DNA of 64,000 bases from Adineta vaga (Eukaryota; Rotifera), in NCBI GenBank assembly GCA_021613535.1, contig CP075496.1, forward strand, positions 14,260,001 to 14,324,000, in the 5' to 3' direction. The notes under the pieces were generated by a model. It ran no database searches. It saw only the letters and a program-made list of their open reading frames with translations, and had not been told where the DNA came from. Within the stretch, counting starts at the first letter, position 1. Each line of letters begins with the position of its first letter. This document shows, one piece after another, positions 33,787-44,706 of this stretch. The translations under genes and the position numbers were made by a program.

Positions 33787-35485
33787 TCACAACAAAGGAA
33801 AATATGAATAAAAATTTTGTGTACAAGCAAGCGTTCGATACGTAATTAATGATTTTATTTTCTGACAAGTGAAACGTGTCGCATCATTTGTAAAATTATT
33901 TGTCACAGTTAATAATGTTTTATGATCAATTTTAAGTTTTGTTAAATGGGGTAAAAAAGTGATTGTATCAGAAAGAAATTGTATGACATAATCAGGATGT
34001 ACATGCGTAATATCGAGTTCAAATAGATGATTAAATGTAATTATGGTGGATGATTCATATTGTTTATTTTTTTGTGATATATCATTTGATATAGTTAATT
34101 TTTCAAGAAAAGGAAAATCTTGAGAAATAATTTTAAATAATCTATGTTCAAATGGAAGTCTATCATCATCCATTAATAAGAATCGTACTTTATCAAACCT
34201 TCTACTTTGAAAACAGGTATTCAGAAATAAGAAATTCTTAAATTGATATGGAAGAGAATAGACATGACAATTGGCTATATCTTTTAGAAATTTATCATCG
34301 GCACATGTATCAATTGATTGGAATCCGAATCTAATGAAACTATTTCGAATGTCTGAAGTTGATTGAAGATCTATTCTTTTTTTACTATATTGGGTCGTAA
34401 TTTTAGTATGTATATTGAAGATAAATCTGCTTAACCATGGCATATAATTAAGAACTTTATCGTATAATTCATTACCATCAATATATGGTGATTTAGTTCT
34501 TAATACAAAAAGAAATAATGTTAGTTCTTCAAGATTGAACATTCGTTGAAGTAATGGAACAATTTGTTCATCATAATAAGATGTATAGAATTCTGTTGAT
34601 AATGAAAAACATTTTAATTGACAAATTTTTTTCTAAAAAGAATTAGATAAATAATTAATTTTAACAATTAGAGTTATATTTACTGTATTATGTATTAGTA
34701 ATGATGAACGATGAAATTCATGGATATAAATAATCAATGTTGATAAAGACTGAAGAGATCCATTAAGAAGATAAAGACAATCATCAAAAGTATTAACATC
34801 TATTTTCAATTTAGTGAGAGATGAAGATAAATATTTTCTATTTGAAATAGTTATAGATGGACTTTGTAGACATAATCTTAAAGATTTATGAAATGTCAAA
34901 TGATTTAAACATTTACTATGTAATAATATGAATTCAAAGATATTTGCTTCATTTTCACCAAGAATCTCTGTATCTTTTTTATCGATATCCACAATCATAT
35001 TTGTTATTCGACTGATAAGATGTAACATAGTTTGATCTTAAATGTAAAAATAAAAAGTCTCATTAATTCTTCAAATCAGATTAATGAAAATATATACCTG
35101 TTAAATGTTGTAAGAGTATTTGTCGTTGAAAATTGACAAATGATAATGAATGAAGCTGAGGATAATCAACAGCAGTAAGAACACGTTGTATAGAAAGCGG
35201 TTCGACAATGAGTTCAGTTACTTTCTCATTAATTTTAGATAAAATTTCCGAACAAATTCTATCAAGAATGTAAATATACATCGAAGAACCATAAATATTG
35301 GATGACTCAATCGAAAAATCCAGATGATGAGTAAAGAGAGAATCAAGCGTTAATCGATTAAATCGTTTATTTACATATGTTAGTGAATACAGCATATCGA
35401 CCATATTTAATTTATTGAAAATAAATTGTAATATTTCATCTGGTAAATGAAGTATATTAGTATTGTTGCTATTTGAAATATCCAT
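33787..35485 (-). CDS. F-box/LRR-like protein (intact family member)
   Basis: Three exons (35485-35098, 35036-34684, 34632-33787) give 528 residues. Residues about 10-50 are an F-box (ILHLPDEILQFIFNKLNMVD, then MLYSLTYVNKRFNRL), which would bind Skp1 in an SCF ubiquitin ligase. The rest consists of leucine-rich, LRR-like segments without a strict repeat (LTKLKIDVNTFDDCLYLLNG, NLEELTLFLFVLRT, LPHLTKLKIDHKTL), presumably for substrate binding. It ends FYSYFPLL. Two decayed relatives lie at 2787-4183 and 17085-17974; large F-box families like this are typical of Rotaria-type genomes (inference). It fills the gap directly next to the beheaded Kv copy. Confidence 0.82.
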
Positions 35486-35954
35486 GAGTAAAAATTATAC
35501 TTCACTTTGATCGTTTCTCCTCTTTTTTTTTCAATCTATATATATACAACGTATTGTGTTCTTGTTCCCGTCTGTCAGAATGATATTCATATCGTCATGC
35601 TATTTGTTAATGAATGCCTGATGTTATTTTTCTTTTTCTGCAAAATTTTTCATTGATAAAGGGTAAAAATGTACATCGTCAAACTATGAATAGACTGAAA
35701 AGTGGATCAACATTCAGTTCGAATTAAGCAACGTGATTGGCACACAATGGTTCTAATTGTTTGAACTTTAATGTTAATTTAAAAAATGATATGCTACTTA
35801 GACGAAGTTGAAATAAAACAGTTGAATTGTTTCCAATATATTTTGAACTTGGTTTTTTTTTCAAATCAATGATGTTACAAAAACATTTAGTTTTTTGATG
35901 AAACGAGAATGATATTAATAAAAAAAAATGAAAAGGAAATAATTCAGTTTTATT
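35486..35954. other. Intergenic, nothing recognised
   Basis: AT-rich region between the F-box start and the 3' end of the CDC37-like gene. Confidence 0.5.
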
Positions 35955-37110
35955 TTAATGACAATCATCACCACCAACAATTAAAATTCCACAGTTTATC
36001 ATCAAATCAATATAATTCTTAGCTTGCTCACGATCCATTGCACGGAATGCATCATGTAGTCGACGAAGATCTCTTGATTGAATAGATTCCAAAATAGACT
36101 AAGAATTAAGAATAAAAAATAAAAGGATAATAATAATTCCTGCTTTTTACCAATGGTAATTCTTTCAATCCTTGAATAATATTTGATATATTCTTTTTTT
36201 CCTAGGAAAGAATTATGATTGTTGTATATTGTAGTTGAACAAAACTCACTAAATTATCATCATGTAAATCTTGTCCTTCGGCTTCATCACGGATAGAATC
36301 TCTCAAAGAATTAAATTGTTCAAGAAATTTTCTTTTATGAGATCCATCATCACAATCAGTTATTCTAAATAAATTGAATGTCTATTTTTATATTTTAAAT
36401 GGAAGAAAAAAAAATTAGATAGACTTGTCAAAGAATGATTCAACACTTTCGTAATTATTTAATTTCTCATCAAGCATTAAATTATTAATACATTGGATGA
36501 TAGTGCACTGGTGAACTACTCGTTCCATTTCAATAAATTGCTAAAGATAATTAGTTTTTAATGTGTTTTTAACGAAGATCAAATCTTACATTTTCGATCT
36601 CGAGATCGATTGACCATTCTTTTAAATAATTGAGTGTCCTCGGACATATAATATGAATATTTTCTTCCAAAAATTTTTTAGATTGATCAAAATCAATTAA
36701 TGAACCATACTTATTGATTAATGGATCTTGAAATTTCTGATTTACCTGATTTTAAAATCAATCAAGATGAATCATACGAATTAAAGTAAGATATACTTTT
36801 TCTTTTTTTTCTTCATCAGCATTACATTGAACAAATTCTAAAGAAAAATAGAGTTCAAATGATAATAAATTATCTTCAATTTACCATAATTTCGATATTT
36901 GTGCTGGTATAAATTCTCTGCTTGATTGTTAATAAATGCCGAAACCATTTTCTGCTTCTCCTGTTCATGTAATGCACCTAATGCTGTTTCCAATAGTCGC
37001 CCAAATCTAATCTGAATGTAATAAATTTAATAGAATTTTAGAAAAAATTTCTATGTAAATTTTACTTTTTCGAATAAAATTTTGTAATCTGAAGAACCAG
37101 ATAATGCCAT
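35955..37110 (-). CDS. CDC37/CDC37L1-like Hsp90 cochaperone
   Basis: Starts at the ATG at 37110 (MALSGSSDYKILFEK) and runs through about eight short exons to a stop at 35955. The Hsp90-binding middle domain is recognisable: FQDPLINKYGSLIDFDQSKK, FLEENIHIICPRTLNYLKEW, SIDLEIEN and EMERVVHQCTIIQCINNL, which parallel CDC37's KYLSDNVHLVCEETANYL and IDLEVEEK-type sequence. The C-terminal domain ends SRDLRRLHDAFRAMDREQAK, then CGILI. CDC37 loads protein kinases onto Hsp90. The canonical N-terminal kinase-binding helix with its CK2 phosphorylation site is not seen, so the CDC37L1 (Harc) type is more likely. An apparent stop near 36765 is intronic (GTATATC to AAATCAG). Confidence 0.78.
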
Positions 37111-37528
37111 TTATTATCTTAAATAATAAAAAACCTAGCATTCACTTATCACTTCTTGAAATTAAATATATGATGATCAATTTCATTATTATATCAGACA
37201 GAAGAAAGTTTTCAATTGAAATAAACATACACTGTTTCTATCAATCAAATTCATGTTTCAAAATCTTTATAACTTTTCGTTCGTATTAATTATTGGTTTA
37301 GCAGTGATTGAAGTGGTTCTTTTATTAAATACATGGGTTCTGTTTACTGCAAACAAGATAGATCGAATAAAAATATAAATATCGAGTTTATTCTCAGTTA
37401 GTTCTTCTCTTTTTTTTGTATAAAACAAGAAATAATAATATATAATACAAAGACAAACAAAAATAACGAAATAAAAAATTGTTTCTTCTTCAGGATTTCA
37501 AATACAATATAAAAACAAAACAAAATAT

Positions 37529-38693
37529 TTAACAAATTTTAAACAAATAAATACCAAGAAAAATAAAAGAAATAACAACAGTGAAAAGAAAAATATAAGC
37601 ATCGACAATATGAAATGAATATGTCTTCGATAAAGATGTTGTTGATGTACTTATCGAACGATTTAATCGACCTGATGAATATTTTATTAATGAACCATCT
37701 TGAGAATGAAATAGAATTCTTTGTTGAAGTGATTGATATTGATTTTCACAATTGATGGAATTTGATGAAGATGAATTATCATTAAGATCTTGCAAGAGAA
37801 AATTCTAACACAAAATAAAACTTTCGTCTGAATGAGATTTACCAATGAATGACGAACAGTTGGTAATGGTAAAAATGGATTTGATACGAATTGAATTGTT
37901 TCTTCATTATTTCTCTCCTCAGAAGGCATTTGCTTATTTAATTGTGGTGTTTGCTAAAAAAAGGTTTTCATCAAATGATTTCTTTTTTTTTTGTTTCAAA
38001 GAATTTGAAAGAATTACCCAAACATTGGTATCAAAACGATCACGATTTCTTCGTGTTAATGGTTCATGTTCATCAGATGATTCAATATTTTGTTGTTCTT
38101 GTTCATTTAATAGTACATGATGATCCTAAAAGATTGATTTTCATAACAAAATCAATAAATAGTTTTGATTTTTACAAAGAAGATATAATCAGGTGGTATT
38201 CATTGTTGTTCATCATCAATTGTATTTGTTGAATGATGTTGACGAGAAAAACTTGTACAACCACCTTCTATTAGATAAAAGTTCTTATTAACATAATAAG
38301 AAGAGATAATATGAGATAAAAACATACGTCCTCGTTCTCGTTTTTGTTGTCGAAGCTAAAATATAAAATAGAACAAAAGTATTGATGAAATTTTTCTTGA
38401 AAGTCTGATTTTACTTTTTTATAAACATAAGCTGGTTCTCGATGTAAATCAATGGCAAAAAGATGTTTATCACTACTTAGTAAATCAAGTAGTGATCGAT
38501 AACCTAATAACCGATAAGGAATTTCTGGATTATCATGTCATTGTCGATAATAACGAAAAAGTTCAGCTTGTGTTAAATAACCACGTTTACAAGTTGTGAT
38601 GTATGAATGAAGTTCATTCATTGTTTCACAATAGATACGTGGATCGATTGGTATTAAATGAGTTGGAGAAGTCGAAGAAGAAGAAACAGACAT
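37529..38693 (-). pseudogene. Tail-anchored LOTUS protein, copy B (decayed)
   Basis: Same exon layout as 28001-29270, starting at the ATG at 38693 and ending with the same membrane anchor. In exon 1 the codon after YYRQ is TGA where copy A has CGA (a C-to-T change inside the LOTUS domain). A second TGA replaces GGA in the exon near 38195. The translated remainder is conserved, so inactivation is recent. Confidence 0.82.
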
Positions 38694-39516
38694 GAGGAGA
38701 GAAGTTTTCTTTTACTTTTTAATGAGAAAACAGTTCGATGAAATTGTAATGAACGATGGAAATATGTGCCAAGTAGATATTTGGTACAAGTTGGATCTTT
38801 AATAAATCTTACCTCTATTAGAATTCTTCTCTATGCTAATAAATACAGTAAAAGATTAATTCAACAAGATTTTCTAAAATAAATTCTGTCTAATTTAAAT
38901 CGAATAAATAATTAAATAAATGCAATTGTGCGACATCTATCTCAGAATATATAAATCAAGTTTAATCGACAACAACTGACTGATTCTATGGTTTAACATC
39001 GCTTTAAAATGTCTAGAATCATCTCTATAGTTCTAAAAAAGAGTGATAGGGATTCGTAGAGCTAACTTGTCGTAGCCGTCCACTTCTTCTGAAAAGATAT
39101 TCTTATTTCATTTCACGGAGTTGATGAACTTGAGTTGATGAACTTGAGTTGATCGACTATAAAAGCAGAAGAACAAACGATAATTTGATGTTTCATCTTT
39201 AGAAGTTTCTAAACGACGGAATACTATAGAATAGATACGAATTTTCAACGAATCCCTTCCTCTTCGGAACCCTAGTCTGATGGTTTGTTTCTATTACGAA
39301 TGTCTTTGTATGGTGACGAGAATAATAAACCATGAGCTTTGATTATCATTGTCTATTAAATGAATAGTTTTATATACATATTATTCGATCTTGGCAACAT
39401 TGGATAGAAAATGATTAAGTATGGACTAAAATCTTATTCGTTGTTATTGATTTTCTTTAGATGATATTGAACAATATTCGAATAATTCATTGATTTCTTT
39501 CAAATTCAATTCAATC

Positions 39517-41751
39517 ATGCAACATCTATAATCTCTTCTCAACAATACAATCAAGCTCTCGATTTGTTCGATAAAGAACAAACATTAGCTATAAAATTAA
39601 TTGATTATCAACGTGGTATTCGTATTCATCAACAATTATCATCGAAATCATTAGAAGATCCATTTCTTTTAACATCATTAATTCATTTCTTTAGTAAATA
39701 TTATCCAAGGGAAAAATGATTTCTGACAAAATCAAACTTCTTCTTTCGTTCTTTGTCAATGTAATGTCATCGAATTGATGAAGCTTATCAAATATTTTCA
39801 ACTGTTGAGAGAGAAAATCTCTTTACATATGGTGCAATGCTCAAAGGTAAACATTTAATCTGGCTTTTTCTGTGAATAATTTTATCAATATTGAATTATT
39901 CTTAAGGTTATCTTTCGAATAATATGCCAGAAAAGGTTATTGAATTATATGAAAAAATTTCTATCAAAGTTGATGAAGTGATCACGACTTTGTTATTTAA
40001 TGCTTGTGCTAAACTTTCGAATGAGTATTCAATTCGAATTGGAAATCATGTTTTAAATCGATTACCGAAATCTTTTCTTCAATATCGAAATCTTCTTCAT
40101 TTAACTATTGATATGTTGATGAAATTTGGGCAAGTTGAAGATGCCGAAGATTTCTTTAGACAAGTTAAAACATTCGATTCAACTATCTATGGAATAATAA
40201 TGAATGGTTATAAAATAAATAATCAACCATTTGAATGTTTATCAATCTTTGAAGAAGTAAAGAAAAAGAATGTTGAAATTAATATACCTATGGCATTAGC
40301 ATTAATTGGCGCATGTGGTCAACTTGGCATGCGTTCTACTTCGAAAAAGATTATCCAATATATTTCACATTTACAGAATAATCATTCAGTAAAAGTTACT
40401 TGGATCGATATGTGGGTAAGAATTTTGTTCTAAATTGTTTAAGTTCTCTAATGATTATGTCTTGTTTCATTTTTTTCGACAGGGTAAATCAGGTAATATC
40501 AATGAAGCTGAAAAAATCTTTCAATCCATTTTGCAGCCTGAGCTTTTCAGTTATACTGCCATGAGTAATAAGAAACGAAGTGGTTTCTTTTCATTAAATA
40601 ATTTGTCATTGTTTAGTAAATGCATATGCACGAAATGGAATGGGATATGAAGCCATCAAAATATTTGAACAAATGCCGGAGAATATTCATGATTCAACAA
40701 CATATATATGCGTTTTGAATGCATGTTCACATTCAGGACTCGTTGATCAAGCTCGCAATATCTTCAAGAAAATTCCAAGAAAAACAGATTCTATTGTTAC
40801 TGCAATGGTTTGTTAATTGATTATGACTGAAACAAAATATTATTTAGGAAGAATTTAGGTCGATTGTGTTAGCCGCATGGGAATGTTTGATGAAGCACAA
40901 GAATTAATTAATGAATATGAAAACTCCAATGCTCCATCTTGGGCCATGTACAGTAAGTTATGACTTTGTTCAACACTAAGTAAAAGGCTAAATATCATTG
41001 TATTCTTATGTTTTTAAAAGTGGCCATATGATCAGGTGCTCGAAATCATCATCAAATCATTCTTGCAGAAAAAGTGTATAAGTGAATGAAAATTTTATTT
41101 CCTGAGAGAGATGAAGATTTTATTTCTGCGTCTATTCTTATATCTAATACTTATTCTTCTGTGGGAGATTCTCAATCAGCTCAAGAAGAACGAATGAAAC
41201 GCACCAAACAATTTGGTAATAATGTCCAAATTGGATTATCATGGACTGAAGTTAATGTTGAAATTGTGGTAACAAAATATTTGATGCTAATTTCAAATAT
41301 GTATGAATATCCTTCTTCTTTTTAAGAGATTTAAAGCTCATGATCGATCTCATCCTCGATCAAAGGAAATCTATGATGAACTTGAGCGAATATCGAAGGA
41401 ATTAAAAGAACATGGCTATGAATATGATTCAAGTTGGATTACTCGTCCAATTCAAGATGGTGAAAGTGTCGAATCAATCTTATGTGGTCATAGTGAAAAG
41501 CTTGCCATTGCATTTAACTTTATTCAACAACCTCGACCATCATTTATTCAAATTACAAAAAATCTTCGCGTTTGTGGAGATTGTCGTAAGTGATAAAGTC
41601 AATTTATGAAATTATTAGTCATTTTCTTTCTATAGATCGTGCAACAAAGATGATCGCTAAGATTCGACAATGTGAAATTGTAGTACGTGATGCCAATCGA
41701 CTACATCACTTTTATACAAATGGACAATGTTCTTGTCAGGACCATTTCTAG
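39517..41751 (+). pseudogene. PPR protein with DYW deaminase domain, copy B (decayed)
   Basis: Best-preserved PPR core: 39924-40433 is open through several PPR units (ISIKVDEVITTLLFNACAKL, DSTIYGIIMNGYK, ALIGACGQLGMRS), followed by NAYARNGMGYEAIKIFEQMP and NACSHSGLVDQARNIF across introns. The DYW domain is complete: DRSHPRSKEIYDELERISKE, ESILCGHSEKLAIAF, KNLRVCGDCH (split by a GT-AG intron at 41586-41636), RATKMIAK and VVRDANRLHHF, ending CSCQDHF. Lesions: a 2-bp insertion after the seventh base of the first exon (ATGCAACATCTATAA), loss of the AG acceptor near 39765, and two in-frame TGAs around 41030-41085. The terminal tripeptide is DHF rather than DYW. Confidence 0.82.
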
Positions 41752-42021
41752 TTTTTTGTTGATTTGATCATTGGTTAATGAAGAAAGAAGGGCAAGGATG
41801 TGGGTGAGATTGATGTGCAGACATGTTACCCTTACTCTCACATTCTCACGCATCCATCAAGTATGTTTTTTTACTGTTTTCTTTCATGACTGTTCATTTG
41901 CTTGAAAAAGATGGTTTAAAATCTTCCTCAACTTTATTTTCATGATCACATTCCTTTGTTGACAATGATTTACAAAAACGAAACGATATTTATTGATATA
42001 TGAATATGAAAAAATAAAATT

Positions 42022-43966
42022 TTATTCCGGAATAGGAACTAGTTCGTTTATTGTTGGTGTATTGTCGTCTGAAAGATCTGTATAAGAAGTGCGCAATTTT
42101 AGTTCGATTGGTTCTCCACTATTTTGAATAATATTTGTTAATTCTTTCATTAGTTCGTTTGTAACATCATGCATTGATGTATGATGATCATGAATTGAAA
42201 TAATAAATCGAACATGAGACGATGAATTATTGAATTTTGAATATTTTATAGAATTTGTCGATGATAATTTTGTTTGTGTTGGTACTATTGGTAAAATGAG
42301 TCCACCTGTTAGAGTTCTTCTACTTGCACTTAATCTTTTATTGATAAAATCTTGCTTTTCATCTTGTTCAGTGGTTGAAGAGTCAATTGCTGATAAAATT
42401 TGTTCAGGAAAAAATTGTTTTCGATTATAAACACGTTGATAACGATCAACAAGAACAGAAACTAGCATACCACTTATGGCAACACCACAAAAAGCACATG
42501 CACATGCAAGAATTCGACCAATTACTGTTACAGGATACATATCACCATATCTAATATATAATGAAAAACAATATCAGTGAAATAGTTATACAATGAATTT
42601 ACCCAACTGTTGTAATAGTTAAAATTCCCCAATAAGTTGCTTTTGGTATTGAATCAAAGACGTTTGAATCAACATCTTGTTCAACAAAATAAACTGTAGC
42701 ACCAAAAAGAAATCCCATTAAAGTTAATATAACAATCATAATAATAAAATCAATAAATGATTCTTTCAATGTTGAACTAAGTACACGTAATGTTTTTAAT
42801 CGTTTAAATATTAAATAAACTTTAAATACACGTAAAAATCTCAAGATTCGAAATACTCTCAAACCAACAAAACCATTTCCACTTAAATCTGATGTTTTAT
42901 GAACTAATGCTAAACTTAAAAATACAAAATAAGGTACAATAGCACCTAAGTCAATCCAATTAAATATTGATAAAAGGAATCGATAATAGGATGGTGTACT
43001 TATCAAACGTAGAAGGAATTCAACTGTAAAATATGATACACAAATTGTTTGTATAATAAAAAATGGTGAAGAAAACATTGTTGAACATATTGGTATATCA
43101 CCTCCGATTACTGATCGATTTTCTTCTTTTTCACATAATTTATTCCATTTATTATTATATTCAGGAATTGTTTCAACAGCTAATTCAATACATGATAAAA
43201 CAGTTAATGTCATTGAGATAAAATGAAGAATTTTAGCAAACATAGAATGTTGAGGATATTCTAAATAGAACCAAATATATCGACGCCATAATAAAGTTGG
43301 TAAATGAATATATTTTACAATAGAAACATTTTCCAGTTTATTTATTTGTGATAAAGCATTAGGTCCTAAATCAAAAAATGAAACTTCTTCTAAAAATGTA
43401 TCTAATGGAACATAATCTGGTCGACGAAGACGTCCACTTGATTGATAATAATAAAGTATTGCTTCAAAACATGCTCGATGACGATCAAAGAAATATTCCT
43501 TTTCTTCGCTATTCCAATAATATTCTCGTTTTTGTTCATTACCCAATAATGTATTTGGATAATTTTCAAGTGTAGATAAATGTGTTTGATAACGATTACC
43601 ACTGACATTAATAGTGACGATATTGTGTTGTTTATCATTTTCAATTTGTTTGAATTGTGAATGATGATCATGTGCTGGTACATGAATTAAACTATCACCG
43701 TCACGAGCCAGGAAATTTCTATAGACAAAAATAATCATTTAAAGTTTTCATTAGAAATTGTATTACTTGAAAATACTCCGTTGATGTGTTATTGGAAGTG
43801 CTAAACTACGTCGTTTTTTAGTAACGTTTTGTTTTAAACTAAAATAATATATTGAATAGAATAATTTATAAATTTTACTTTGTTTTTTCTTTTCAACGAA
43901 CCGAATAAATTTCCGTTGTGCACTAGTTTCGTTTGAATATGAAGATTGACGCTTTTGATTATTCAT
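42022..43966 (-). CDS. Shaker-type voltage-gated potassium channel (Kv)
   Basis: Three exons (43966-43767, 43718-42603, 42550-42022) give 614 residues. The T1 tetramerisation domain (IVTINVSGNRYQTHLSTLEN, EYFFDRHRACFEAILYYYQS) comes first. S1-S3 follow, then the S4 voltage sensor with regularly spaced basic residues (LRVFRILRFLRVFKVYLIFK), S5, and the pore with the selectivity filter TTVGYGD. S6 is CAFCGVAISGMLVSVLVDRY. An intron splits the Gly codon of the filter between GTTGG and A-TAT-GGT-GAT. The channel conducts K+ at the plasma membrane to repolarise excitable cells. A 5'-truncated duplicate lies at 32441-33774. The start is the first ATG; an in-frame TTG lies just upstream. Confidence 0.93.
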
Positions 43967-44706
43967 CTTCAACGATTGATTCAAATGATTATGCGTATTT
44001 TATGACACTCGTTATGCATATAGATTTCACACGAGTATGGATAGAGAGAACGAAAGAGAACTAAGCTTAATCAATAGTCAACCAAATGTACTAAGCGATT
44101 AAGTAATGTATGAATAGGTAGAATCAACATGAAGAAAAAAAGAGTCATTGTATTGTGTTCTATCGAAAAACTATCGAAATCATCAGCTCATGGAAAAAAA
44201 AATATTAATTCAAGTGTCAACACCAAGCAATTTAGTAGTACGATAGTGATATGATGTCGAGATTGTAAGTATGGAATTCAACTATTCAAATTAGTTCATT
44301 ACCTTGCGATACACAGATATCACGTTAATGTAAGGTGTCACACTATTCTAACAATTGAGAAACAAATGATGTTCATTGAGAGAAATTTACTTTAGCACAA
44401 GTCGCTACTCAACTAAGAGAGCAGTTCAAACACATAATTTGATGTTTTTATAAGAAGAAATTTTGTATTTGTTTTTGCTTTATCCCTCTGCATCTAAATC
44501 TAGAGTAAGAAGTATCACATATCTATAGCATGAATTATCTTATAATTATAACGTAGCAATATCATATACGATCTATTGTGAAATGATCAAATACAACAAG
44601 TTTTATTTCGAAAAACATTTATCTATATTCAGCCACACACAATAGTTACAATAATTGATGAGAAATGTCAGTTTCTGCGAATATGTATACTGAGTTTTTA
44701 TATGTA
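43967..44706. other. Intergenic, nothing recognised
   Basis: Likely contains the Kv promoter and the 3' end of the NHL gene; no motif certain. Confidence 0.5.

Larger units (their letters stand above)
37379..43342. repeat. Segmental duplication, copy B
   Basis: Second copy of the ~5.9-kb block, in direct orientation, about 3.6 kb after copy A ends. High identity extends through introns and intergenic sequence, with scattered small indels. The Kv gene continues past the right edge, so copy B holds the complete channel and is likely the source for that gene. Confidence 0.9.

Noticed and set aside
36765-36835. Apparent stop in the CDC37-like gene
   Set aside because: It lies inside a short GT-AG intron; splicing joins EEKKEK to VNQKFQDP.
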